This document shows positions 44,186-52,651 of a DNA stretch of 61,141 nt, piece after piece (position 1 is the stretch's first letter; the number at the start of each line of letters is the position of its first letter). The notes beneath the pieces are model-generated. The model searched no databases. It was not told the DNA's origin and worked only from the letters and a program-made list of their open reading frames with translations. The DNA lies in the NCBI GenBank assembly GCA_000482145.1, contig AUXH01000035.1:1-61141 (forward strand), read 5' to 3'. This stretch comes from Strigomonas culicis. Taxonomy: Eukaryota > Euglenozoa > Kinetoplastea > Trypanosomatida > Trypanosomatidae. The position numbers and the translations under genes are program-made.

Positions 44186-45415
44186 CTACTGTTTAGCCCT
44201 TTCGATCTCCAAAAAACGTTGATAATTCAGCAACTCTTGCATAAACCCTTCGTTTGGTCGAGCAGCGGGCCGCGCCTGTTTGATGAGCTGCATCGCCTCA
44301 TCACAGGTCATATGCTTGGCCTTCATCAGGTAAGCGGCAGCAATGGTGACAGAGCGCGAAAGGCCAGCGAAGCAATGAATTAGGATGCCTTTCTTTTCTT
44401 CCCGTGCAGCATCGATGAAATCAAAAGCTTGTAGAAACAAGCCAGACATATTCTCCTCTGGGAAATCTTGAATAGGAAAAACTAGGTGGTGCATTCCAGG
44501 CTCAATGACAACCTCTAGACCACGCCCTACCGTGAGGACGTACTTGATATCCAAATCGTGGTACACAGTCACTGTTTGCGCTGTGCGCACCGAACCCAGA
44601 AACATAAAATCGAGAACCTTGTCCGGGTATATTTTGATAAAGTTGATCGTGAGCCACGGCAGATGTGTAGACCATTTCTGGTTGGCCACCGCGTCCATGA
44701 ATCTAGGGCGGTTGTCTGCACGCAGCAGCACCGACTGGGTCGTGTTTTTGCCCCCAAAAGGGCACTTCAGCAGTCGATCAAAGGGCACAGGATTATCAAA
44801 CATACGCTCGTTATTCGAGAGACTAAGTTCGCTGAGGTTACGGCAGCGCTCCAACAACTCGATCGGGAAGGACGTCAAATTATTGAACTCCAGTCCAACT
44901 CTCCGGACCTTTGGTAAGAGAGGTTTCCCGGAGGCAGCGGCGCTCGCCAACGGCAACGTATCTATTTGATTGTGGTCCAGCAGGAGCACTTCTAAGTTGG
45001 ACAAAAGGAAGAGGGAGTCCGGGACAGAGCTGATCGAGTTTGAGTAGGCATCGAACTCGCGCAGGGCTGAGCAGTTCTTACCCTCAAAAAGCGAGGAGGG
45101 CAGTGAAGTGATGGCATTCACCGAGAGACTGAGTTTCGTGAGCGTGTGCAGAGGCACGTTGGTGGGGATAGTTGTCAGGTTGAGGTTTGAGAGATTGCAG
45201 TCATGCGACGCTCTGCTCTTTTCAATCTCCTGTTCCATCTCTTGCTTTTCGTTCTCTGGGTCATGTTGAAGACTCAGCTTCTTGATACGGCTGGTACTCA
45301 GTGAGGACTTGGAAGAAGAAGGTGCACTACTAGACGTTGTGGAGGCATCACTGCCGTCAGCAACGTCATTGTCCGTAACATCATCGAAGTTACACCATGC
45401 CTTCGAATTGTCCAT
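44186..45415 (-). CDS. Leucine-rich-repeat dual-specificity phosphatase
   Basis: The 409-residue product has a polar, Ser-rich N-terminus, then about five leucine-rich repeats at residues ~72-205 (LSNLNLTTIPTNVP, LTKLSLSVNAITSLP, LEVLLLDHNQIDTLP, LEFNNLTSFPIELL, LSELSLSNNE). A dual-specificity phosphatase domain fills the C-terminal third. The general acid is Asp317 (QDFPEEN), and the catalytic loop HCFAGLSRS has Cys348 and Arg354. LRR-DSPs are a known kinetoplastid phosphatase class; substrates are mostly unknown. It is the first gene of the leftward cluster, next to the divergent transcription start region. The ATG at 45415 is preferred to the GTG at 45433. Confidence 0.92.
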   Translation of the reverse strand: MDNSKAWCNFDDVTDNDVADGSDASTTSSSAPSSSKSSLSTSRIKKLSLQHDPENEKQEMEQEIEKSRASHDCNLSNLNLTTIPTNVPLHTLTKLSLSVNAITSLPSSLFEGKNCSALREFDAYSNSISSVPDSLFLLSNLEVLLLDHNQIDTLPLASAAASGKPLLPKVRRVGLEFNNLTSFPIELLERCRNLSELSLSNNERMFDNPVPFDRLLKCPFGGKNTTQSVLLRADNRPRFMDAVANQKWSTHLPWLTINFIKIYPDKVLDFMFLGSVRTAQTVTVYHDLDIKYVLTVGRGLEVVIEPGMHHLVFPIQDFPEENMSGLFLQAFDFIDAAREEKKGILIHCFAGLSRSVTIAAAYLMKAKHMTCDEAMQLIKQARPAARPNEGFMQELLNYQRFLEIERAKQ

Positions 45416-45501
45416 GTTACTAGCCTGGTTCACTTTTGGCCTCCTATAAAGAGGAAAAGAAAGAAAGAAAAAACTATATTATATATACAATGATATATAT
45501 A

Positions 45502-45503
<2 letters not shown>

Positions 45504-45536
<33 letters not shown>
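45504..45536. repeat. (TA)n microsatellite
   Basis: A perfect alternating TA run, flanked by shorter TA-rich stretches from about 45475 to 45542, in the middle of the divergent switch region. Confidence 0.9.
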
Positions 45537-45542
<6 letters not shown>

Positions 45543-45828
45543 TGCTGTTTTCATAGATTATAATATGGTGGTATGTCCTTTCGATTCATAGAAGTACCCA
45601 CTTGCCGAATGATTAATATACACACTGTGTCGGAGACGACGGACGATTAACGACGATTATTGTTGTCTTTGATTCCTTTTTTCAAGGCTGTCGGTCGTTC
45701 AATTTCTTTTTTTTTTTTGGAAGGAAAGAGAACGTTCCAGTGCCATTGAGTGTGCAGTGATACCTTTCCCCTCTCTCCCACCACTGTTCTTCTCGCACTT
45801 TTTGTTCCCTCTTTGTTATTCTTTTCGC

Positions 45829-45830
45829 AG
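45829..45830 (+). promoter_or_regulatory. Predicted spliced-leader acceptor AG
   Basis: A ~65-nt pyrimidine-rich tract (45763-45828) ends in CGCAG, the first AG after it. The ATG lies at 45833, giving a 2-nt gene-specific 5' UTR. Confidence 0.75.
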
Positions 45831-45832
45831 TC

Positions 45833-46174
45833 ATGGGGAGTACTTGGTCTCTCTTCTTCGGCGCGCCGTGCAAAACGGAGCTTTCGTGCCGCCTCTTTTT
45901 TGAGAATGACCCTCGTCGACCACTGTACAGTAGCGTTATCGAGGGGGATGCGGTCGCGCACACATACGGCTGTCACTACCATTTCTACGACACCCCGTCA
46001 TCCGATGACTCTCACGGCACCGTTCTGGGCTGGTCTTTGGATGAGCAGACCCTTTCTTCGCACTCGCTGGTGACGTTGTGCCGCGTTGCGAATGGAGTGA
46101 AGAAAAAACTGGCTCTCCTATCCGAAGCGAATAACAGCAGCGCCTTGGTGTTCAAGTATACTGCTACATTGTAA
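45833..46174 (+). CDS. Small protein with N-myristoylation motif, unknown
   Basis: The 113-residue product begins MGSTWS, which fits the N-myristoylation pattern (Gly2, Ser6). The rest appears to be a small beta-rich domain with alternating hydrophobics (CRLFFENDPRRPLYSSV; TYGCHYHFYDTP; SLVTLCRVANGVKKKLALL; SALVFKYTATL) and four cysteines. I do not recognise a family. If myristoylated it would associate with the flagellar or plasma membrane, as several small acylated proteins do in trypanosomatids; that is inference. It is the first gene of the rightward cluster. The start is strongly supported by the acceptor two bases upstream. Confidence 0.7.
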   Translation: MGSTWSLFFGAPCKTELSCRLFFENDPRRPLYSSVIEGDAVAHTYGCHYHFYDTPSSDDSHGTVLGWSLDEQTLSSHSLVTLCRVANGVKKKLALLSEANNSSALVFKYTATL

Positions 46175-46656
46175 GAATACAAATCATAATAGTCTCGTCA
46201 CGCATCGTTGGGTCACTGTCTGCTTTGTTTCTCTGCCAATGCGGTTCCGATTCTTCTCCATTTTTCTTTTGGAAATTGCGATCCTAAACAACCTGTTTCT
46301 CCTTTTGCTTCTCCTTTGTTTCTTTTCTGCTTAGCGCGCTCTCTTACTCTACTCGCAGATAGTGCCTTTTTTTTTTAACGGTTGTCCACTATTAGGTTTA
46401 CTCGACGATCCTAATCTGACACAGTGTTACTGTAGATACACACGCACAGACACACGTCCAACTACTTCCTTGCTCATAACGTTATACGTGAACGTACACA
46501 TTTTGCCCACACCTACACAAGCAAATATAAACACACACACACACACACATATATATACATATATACATATCTATTACAGAGATCGCAAAAAACTCACGGT
46601 GAAATCGAGAGAAACCGATAACAACAGCGAATTAGAAACAAAAGAAGTATAGTGCG
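46175..46656 (+). other. Intergenic spacer with CA/TA repeats
   Basis: No gene is seen. A pyrimidine tract at about 46293-46330 is followed by AG at 46333-46334, and a CA run then a TATA run at 46530-46570. Confidence 0.65.
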
Positions 46657-47862
46657 ATGTCGGCCACTGTTGAAGAACTGGAGAAAGAGCTCGCGGAGCT
46701 GACAAAGATGAAGCTCTTTGACGAAGCCGTGAACGCAGGCGTGCACTCCATTCTGTCCAAGATCCCTTCACCGGAAGGCGAGGCGAACGTACAGAAAAGA
46801 CTTCGACTTCTGCTGCTGCGCTGCAAGGCGAACCTCCTGTTGCCCGCTGTCTCACGGGAGGCGGAGCAGGACCTGCAGGCCGCGCTGAAGCTGCACCAGG
46901 GCTCGGCGGAGGTGTGGGTCGAGCTGGCCGAGTGCTTTTTGCGGCGCAACGCGTTCAAGGAGGCCGTCGACGCGTTGGATAATGCGCTGCGCCTCAATAG
47001 TAGCAGTACGGCGGCGCTTGTGAAGTACAGCCAAGTGCTGCGAAACCGATGTGGAGAAGCCGGCCTGTCCAAGGAGGACCGCAAGACGTTTATGCAGAAC
47101 GCGCTTGAAAAGGCACGAGAGGCGGTGCGCACCGACGTGACCAGCGCGGACGCATGGAACGCCGTCGCCCTCACGCTGCTGGCGCAGCTTACTCTGGATG
47201 GAATGAGCTACACGGGCCTGCGCAAGGCAATGGCCGCAATGCAGCAAGCGGTTGACAAGGACAAGAGTGATCCTGACATCCACTACAACAAGGGTGTGCT
47301 AGGCAGTCTGATGGGTTCTTTTGACGAGGCGGTGCGCGATTTCGCACGAGCCTACGAGTTGGATAACCATCGTCAGAAGGGCACGCGCCGACTGTGCGAA
47401 GACAACCTCGTTATCTTACAGCGGGCACAGACGCGCATCAAGAACCTGAACTCCATCGGTCGCAGCGAGCTCAAGAAGCTGTGCGGGACAGTGAAAAAGG
47501 AAGAGGCACACCTGCCGGGCGCTCAAACGCAGTGTGTGGTGGTGGTAGACACGATCAGTGACCAGACCATGCAGCCCCTGACACTCATGACGATCGACTC
47601 GCATGAATCGTTTGGACTCCTGTTTTTGTACGGCATTAGTTTCAGTGCCTTGAAGATCGGTGATGTTTTATCGTTCCCGCTGTCTGAAAAGCAAGGGGAT
47701 GCCGTATACCACGTGGACAGGATGGAACTGCTCGGAAATGAACCGATTGAGGTGTCAATGAAAAAGTACTTTGTAAACAACGAAACACTTCTTGTCAACC
47801 ACAAGCCTTTGTCACCAAGTGCAAAGGCATCGCTTCAAGTATCGTCTCGCTTGTTTGCATAA
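46657..47862 (+). CDS. TTC5/Strap-like TPR protein with C-terminal OB-fold
   Basis: The 401-residue product has tetratricopeptide repeats from about residue 10 to 260 (AEVWVELAECFLRRNAFKEAVDALDNAL, ADAWNAVALTLLAQL, DIHYNKGVLGSLMGSFDEAVRDFARAYELD). The C-terminal ~110 residues form a beta-rich domain (TQCVVVVDTISDQTMQPLTL, LKIGDVLSFPLSEKQGD, ETLLVNHKPLSPS) whose position and LLVN(x)KP ending match the OB-fold of TTC5. TTC5 in animals recognises the first residues (MREI/MREC) of nascent tubulins and triggers tubulin mRNA decay; it also acts as a p300 cofactor. The trypanosomatid role is unknown. The alternative is a generic TPR protein, but the domain order favours TTC5. The start at 46657 has no competing upstream ATG in frame. 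Confidence 0.75.
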   Translation: MSATVEELEKELAELTKMKLFDEAVNAGVHSILSKIPSPEGEANVQKRLRLLLLRCKANLLLPAVSREAEQDLQAALKLHQGSAEVWVELAECFLRRNAFKEAVDALDNALRLNSSSTAALVKYSQVLRNRCGEAGLSKEDRKTFMQNALEKAREAVRTDVTSADAWNAVALTLLAQLTLDGMSYTGLRKAMAAMQQAVDKDKSDPDIHYNKGVLGSLMGSFDEAVRDFARAYELDNHRQKGTRRLCEDNLVILQRAQTRIKNLNSIGRSELKKLCGTVKKEEAHLPGAQTQCVVVVDTISDQTMQPLTLMTIDSHESFGLLFLYGISFSALKIGDVLSFPLSEKQGDAVYHVDRMELLGNEPIEVSMKKYFVNNETLLVNHKPLSPSAKASLQVSSRLFA

Positions 47863-48655
47863 TTCAAGATGAAATAAAGAATGAAATCAATAATAATAAT
47901 AATAATAATTCCGATAGATCAAACAAACAAACAATCGTGGAACAACCAAATAATAATAAGAAAGAAAAATGAAACTGCAACAATAGAGAAGGACGGTAAA
48001 GAAAAATGGATACTCACATCAATTTACAACAATGTATAGTAAAAAAAAAAACCAAACGACCACTTCAACAGCAAAAAGAGGACGTTACCACAGTAGTGAG
48101 CAACATATATTTCTCACCGTCTCCATGCCTTATGATGCTATCATGTAGACATGACACATGATTCTTGTGTACAAGGATACTCTCTTCACGTTTTTTTTTT
48201 CCCCTTTATGTGTATATATATATATATGCATTATATATTATTCTCGCTGTCAGCTTGGTTCTGAAAGCTGTACATAGCCCTCTTTCTGAGCGGTGGCTGC
48301 ACGTTGAGGTGGCTGTACAGCCCTTGTTTCATTCGGACAATACTCTTTTCCTCCTCCAACTTTTTTACAAATCTCTCTTTCTCCTTTTGTAAGCGAAATA
48401 GAAACACTGCGATTGCTGTTCGTTGAATCCAGTCATTTCTTTTTTTCTTCTCCCTCCTGCTTTTTTGTATTCTTGCGATACGTCAATCCTAGTCTTTCTC
48501 TCCACTTTCCATTTCATCAACAACAAACGCCAACAACAAAAAACAATCATAACAGAATCCCGCGAATCTGTCTGCTTACATTACATAAAGACTGTTTTTT
48601 TTTTTTTGGAGCTTTCCACTTTGATATAGTTTTTTTGTGGCTCACGCGACGACAG
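47863..48655 (+). other. Long intergenic spacer
   Basis: No gene is seen in about 790 bp. It has a TAA-type repeat (47889-47909), TATATA at 48212-48228 and T-rich tracts (48190-48203, 48590-48608) that lead to the next gene's splice site. Confidence 0.6.
47889..47909. repeat. (AAT)n microsatellite
   Basis: Seven AAT/TAA units in the 3' UTR after the TTC5-like gene. Confidence 0.8.
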
Positions 48656-49072
48656 ATGGTAAAACGTCTCCGAAAAAGACTAGCTGCTCCAGAAGGGGCT
48701 CATGGCTACGGCTGTGCTCTCTGCGGCGCACATCTCTGTCTCTCTCAAGATATCATCTCTAGACATTTCCACGGCAAGCATGGCAGAGCCATCCTGGTTG
48801 ACCGTTGCGCGAATTACTACTACGGACCACAGGAGCAGAAGGAGCTCATGACGGGGACACACATTGTGCGAGATGTTTTTTGCAACTGCTGTGACAAAAA
48901 TGTTGGATGGTGCTACGACTTTGCGCACTCAGAAAAGGAAAGGTACAAGGTGCAACGGTTTGTCTTGGAGCACGCCTTGATACGACCGGTGTCTACGGAT
49001 CAGGAAGGCGGACCGTTATGTATAGACGAAACGATGGTGTTGGCGGATGTTTCCTCCGAGGAAAGCAATTAA
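48656..49072 (+). CDS. Yippee-like zinc-binding protein
   Basis: The 138-residue product is a Yippee domain: Cys20-x2-Cys23 (YGCALCGAHL) and Cys76-x2-Cys79 (VFCNCCDKNVGWCYDFA) coordinate one zinc, and HFHGKHGRAILVDRCANYYYG and ERYKVQRFVLEHALI are family hallmarks. Yippee proteins are conserved in eukaryotes; the human YPEL5 is part of the CTLH/GID ubiquitin ligase and others locate at centrosomes. The function in this group is unknown. The frame is open upstream to 48413, but that part is leader sequence; the ATG at 48656 directly follows a CAG at 48653-48655 and begins the conserved protein. The basic N-terminal extension (VKRLRKRL) may be a nuclear or nucleolar signal. Confidence 0.92.
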   Translation: MVKRLRKRLAAPEGAHGYGCALCGAHLCLSQDIISRHFHGKHGRAILVDRCANYYYGPQEQKELMTGTHIVRDVFCNCCDKNVGWCYDFAHSEKERYKVQRFVLEHALIRPVSTDQEGGPLCIDETMVLADVSSEESN

Positions 49073-49413
49073 CTAGCCCCATGTATGCTCTCTCGTTTCC
49101 TTTATCATTTCAATTTTTTTTATTTTTTTATCCTCTGATACTGTGCAGTGACTTCAGCCGACCAAACTGGTGATCGTGGTGACTAGACATAACGATGATA
49201 AAAAACTCTTGTTTCTTGTGTACGTAACTGAAAGTACTTAAAACCGCTTGTATATGGTTTGCACGTTTTCCTTCTTCCTTCTTCTCTTTCTCATGGTTTT
49301 TTTCTTTCTTTGTTCTGATTCTCTAGTCGTAGAGTTATACTTTTTTTTTTCTTGTCTTCGTGTTTGATACTACCACTACAACTACTACGAACTGCGTGTG
49401 AGCAAATAAAGCT
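49073..49413 (+). other. Intergenic spacer, pyrimidine-rich
   Basis: No gene is seen. CT/T-rich tracts lie at 49269-49325 and 49341-49353; AG at 49323-49324 is one possible acceptor for the kinase gene. Confidence 0.6.
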
Positions 49414-50589
49414 ATGTCCCACATGGTGGAGAAGAATCGTGGCTACCAAAGTGGAGCCCCGAAAGCCAGCGATGTGCTCATAGGTGGACGCTTTCGTATC
49501 GAAGAACGGCTCGGTGGTGGTGCGTTTGGTGAAGTCTTCAAAGGAAGGGACATTAATAGCGGCTGCCCTGTCGCGCTAAAGATGGAGCTGACAAAAGAGG
49601 GACCGCGTTCTCATCTGAACTTGGAGCACAAGATCTATTCTCGTTTTAATGAATGCCCTATTACGGTGGGCGTGCCGAAGTCCTACTTCTGTGGCCACGT
49701 TGGTGACTACACAGTGATGGTAATGGATTTGTTAGGTCCTTGCTTGGAGGACATCTTCAATGCCTGCAGGCGAACCTTTAGCGTCAAAACCGTGTGCATG
49801 CTTGGGGTGCAGATCATTCAACGTATACAGTATCTGCACGTTGTCGGCTACCTTCACCGCGATATCAAACCGGAAAACTTTGTCATGGGCATTGGCGAGA
49901 ACTCCCATGTGGTGTACGTGATCGACGTGGGCCTGTCCAAGGCGTGGCGGGATTACAACGGCCAGCACGTCCCGTACGCGGACGGCAAGTCCCTCACCGG
50001 CACGGCCCGCTACGTGAGCATCAACACGCACCAGGGATTGCAACAGTCGCGCCGGGATGACTTGGAGGCGGTTTCCTATTTGATCATGTACTTCTTGCGG
50101 GGCAGCCTCCCATGGCAGGGTCTCAAGGCGAACAAGAATGATGTGCGCTACGAGCGCATTCGTGACGTGAAGATCGCCACTTCGCCCACGGAACTGGCGA
50201 AAGGCTTCCCTCCTCAATTTGCAGAACTCGTTCGCTACACGCGAGGACTGCAGTTTGACGAGGAGCCGAACTACACGTACTGCATCGAACTTTTGATGCA
50301 GGTGATGCAGCAAATGAACGAGACATTCAACTTTGACTACGTGTGGAACAGCCTCCGACCAACGGCGATAGATGCCGCGATGTCGCATAAAAATGGAGGG
50401 AAGAGGACGGGGGACGAAGATGGCGGGATGGCCGCGTCGCAACGTCAGACGGCGGTCGCAAACGCGGGCACGAGCTTTATGATGTCGTCCATTTTTCTCG
50501 ATGGTAGTAGATTGCAATCACAAGGAAGTAGTAAATGCAACTACTTGCAAGACATGCATGATACTTACGGGTTTGCTGACTATTACTAA
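49414..50589 (+). CDS. Casein kinase 1 family protein kinase
   Basis: The 391-residue product has a CK1 kinase domain: glycine loop GGGAFGEVFKG (34-44), catalytic Lys56 (VALKME), HRDIKPENF (Asp150) and the CK1-specific SINTHQGLQQSRRDDLEAVSY with LPWQGLKA, in place of the APE motif. The metal-binding motif reads DVG (Asp171-Gly173, VIDVGLSKAW) where CK1 kinases normally have DFG; Asp is kept so activity is likely. The C-terminal ~75 residues are low complexity (KNGGKRTGDEDGGMAAS) and end NYLQDMHDTYGFADYY. CK1 enzymes are constitutive Ser/Thr kinases that prefer primed or acidic sites. The N-terminal ATG follows a T-rich leader. Confidence 0.95.
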   Translation: MSHMVEKNRGYQSGAPKASDVLIGGRFRIEERLGGGAFGEVFKGRDINSGCPVALKMELTKEGPRSHLNLEHKIYSRFNECPITVGVPKSYFCGHVGDYTVMVMDLLGPCLEDIFNACRRTFSVKTVCMLGVQIIQRIQYLHVVGYLHRDIKPENFVMGIGENSHVVYVIDVGLSKAWRDYNGQHVPYADGKSLTGTARYVSINTHQGLQQSRRDDLEAVSYLIMYFLRGSLPWQGLKANKNDVRYERIRDVKIATSPTELAKGFPPQFAELVRYTRGLQFDEEPNYTYCIELLMQVMQQMNETFNFDYVWNSLRPTAIDAAMSHKNGGKRTGDEDGGMAASQRQTAVANAGTSFMMSSIFLDGSRLQSQGSSKCNYLQDMHDTYGFADYY

Positions 50590-51406
50590 ATCCGCGCCTG
50601 TGGAGAAATGGAAATTTGCTCGTTTACTGTGGATCAGGTGTGGAGTTATTGTGCTTATCTTTCCTCCTCCCCTTTCCATTCTTTTCTGTTATTGTTATTG
50701 TTCTTTCGGGTATTCCTCATGCGTATTCCCTTCGAACTGAACTGCAGCTCCCTGTTGCTTCGTCCCCTCACGGCTTTCTTTCGTTCTGTCTTTTTCATCT
50801 CGTCTTTTGCATTTGCATATATGTCACATATTGGTATACACACATTTTTCCTTTTTGGTTGCTTGATAAATATGATCGTGTTTTTTTCTGTGCTTTTATA
50901 ATTTGTGTTGCTGAGATTATTTGTGATTATTATTTATCAGATGCCTTACATTTATGTACATACAGTTTCTTTGTTACGCACATTTTTTTTGTTCACCCTT
51001 ATCTTTGAATCATAATTACTATTCATATTTTTTTTGTTTTTCTTTTTCCTTTTGTGTGTGTATGTGTGTTTGTTATTCTCCTTCTTGTGTTAGTTTGCCA
51101 TCCTTTTTTTTTCAGGCGCAAATTGCACTCATGATATCACACTAATTTGCTTTCTTACCTATGATGCTAATCAATATTGATCAACTTTTCTTCTTCCTCC
51201 TCTATTTATCTCATATGATCGTCTCTGTTTTGCTTTTTGTTTTTCTCCTTTTTGGTAGGTAGATCAGTGAGTTCTGATTCTCCCTACAATCATCGAAATT
51301 ATTCGTAAACGTAGCCATACATCACTTTGAGAAGTGCAGCCTTGGGCGGTTTGACGCAACCCAACCACCACTTCACTCATACTCCCCGTTGCGCTTGTGC
51401 ACAGCC
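50590..51406 (+). other. Long intergenic spacer, T-rich
   Basis: No gene is seen in about 815 bp. It is T-rich throughout, with GT-rich (51053-51071) and T/C-rich tracts. Candidate acceptor AG at 51257-51258 follows TTTTCTCCTTTTTGG. Confidence 0.6.
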
Positions 51407-52123
51407 ATGGAGACCGCCAGGTGGACCCCGCAGTTGGTGGAGGAGCTCATGTTCCGAGAGTACATCAAGAAGGAGGACATCTCGTCGCTTCTGCCCCCGT
51501 CACCCGCTGCCGCGAGCACCAACTATCTGGAGCGGTATGAGCAGTGCACCAAGGTTCTGTACGCCTATGTGAACAACGGGCCCATCACCGCTCTGTCTTC
51601 GCAGAATGTGAACACGACGGTTGGTGGGAAGCACTACGCGACGCCTGTGAAGTCTCTCGCCGCGCGCCTGCCCCCCAGTAGAACCATGGAGCCCCCGCAG
51701 CGGCCCCAGGCACGCACCCCGACACCGAAGCAAAACAGCCGCGCGCCCTCCCTCCACAAGGGCGGCAGCAGCGCATCACCCATTGTGCAGCGGAAGAAGC
51801 AGAAGGTAGAGTGGCCTAGTGACGTTCCCATCAACAACGCGTTGAAGACGAACAGCCGGTCGAAGGTGGCCCATCTCACGGCGGCGCGTGTGGCGGCTCA
51901 AGAGGGCGTCGATCCGGATCTTATTTTTACACAGAATAGTGGCGAGCTGCCCCTTCACCGTATCTTTGCTGCGTTTCCCAAGGCGCTTCGCGCGATTCAG
52001 GCAACGCGAAATGCAAGCGGCGATTGGCGTGCCGATACATTCACAGAGGAGGAGGAGCAGCTGTATAAGAAGGAGCTCAAGTACACGACCCTGGGCCCCA
52101 GTCAGTGCTCTTGTACGTTGTGA
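51407..52123 (+). CDS. Unknown basic protein with disordered centre, 238 aa
   Basis: I do not recognise the family. The first ~55 residues look folded and helical (WTPQLVEELMFREYIKKEDISSLL, YLERYEQCTKVLYAYVNNG), then a Pro/Ser/Arg-rich disordered segment (about 90-130) with a nuclear-signal-like QRKKQKVE, then helices (SKVAHLTAARVAAQEGVDPD; HRIFAAFPKALRAIQATRN) and an acidic helix with a Cys-rich end (QCSCTL). The N-terminal pattern (helix of ~20 residues, bind-and-fold) might be a dimerisation or LisH-like element, but I cannot confirm it. The ATG at 51407 follows CACAGCC and is preferred to the TTG at 51389. Confidence 0.65.
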   Translation: METARWTPQLVEELMFREYIKKEDISSLLPPSPAAASTNYLERYEQCTKVLYAYVNNGPITALSSQNVNTTVGGKHYATPVKSLAARLPPSRTMEPPQRPQARTPTPKQNSRAPSLHKGGSSASPIVQRKKQKVEWPSDVPINNALKTNSRSKVAHLTAARVAAQEGVDPDLIFTQNSGELPLHRIFAAFPKALRAIQATRNASGDWRADTFTEEEEQLYKKELKYTTLGPSQCSCTL

Positions 52124-52651
52124 ATGGCTTGACTGCTGTGTATTCTCAATATGAGAATCATTAGTTTCGAGCAGCCGTCGCTCCACTTGTACTTTTTCAG
52201 TTTTTTTTTTTTCTGTTAGCCTTCCCGTCTTTCCATGTCTACATACACTTTGAATGCCATGCATACTGTTAGATTCATTAGAATATCTTTCTACATCGTT
52301 TGTAGATTCTGTTAGAGTTTTTTTTTTTTACCCTGTCCTTCTCTTTCTGTTTTCCTTTCCAACGAACTGAACTGAGCTAAAGAGAAGAATTGCATCCTCG
52401 CCCAAAAATAACAACAACAACATGTAAGCGTAAACCAAATGCACTCTTGTTGTGATTGCTTGTAGTATTAGATTTAATTCTGCTCTTCTCTTACATTGTG
52501 TTTCTCTCGCCTCCCTCACATTTTTCTCTCTGGTTCTTCTCATTTGTATGCCCTTTACCCTTAATTGGTTTCGTTCATTTGCTATGGTTGTTACTTGTTC
52601 AAAGCATAAAAGAAGGAAGTGGGTGAACACAACACACTGAGTGAATATGAA
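52124..52651 (+). other. Intergenic spacer
   Basis: No gene is seen. It has T runs at 52200-52212 and 52319-52329 and CT-rich stretches (52475-52545). Confidence 0.6.

Larger units (their letters stand above)
45416..45832. promoter_or_regulatory. Divergent strand-switch region (bidirectional transcription start)
   Basis: The - strand cluster begins to the left (first ATG at 45415) and the + strand cluster begins to the right (first ATG at 45833). In trypanosomatids such divergent regions are where RNA polymerase II starts on both strands, on chromatin carrying H2A.Z, H2B.V and acetylated histones, without conventional TATA promoters. It is only ~417 bp between coding sequences and contains a TA repeat at 45504-45536 and a GAC/GAT-rich stretch near 45630-45660. 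No tRNA or other RNA gene is recognisable. The right edge is a long pyrimidine tract serving the first + gene. Confidence 0.8.
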
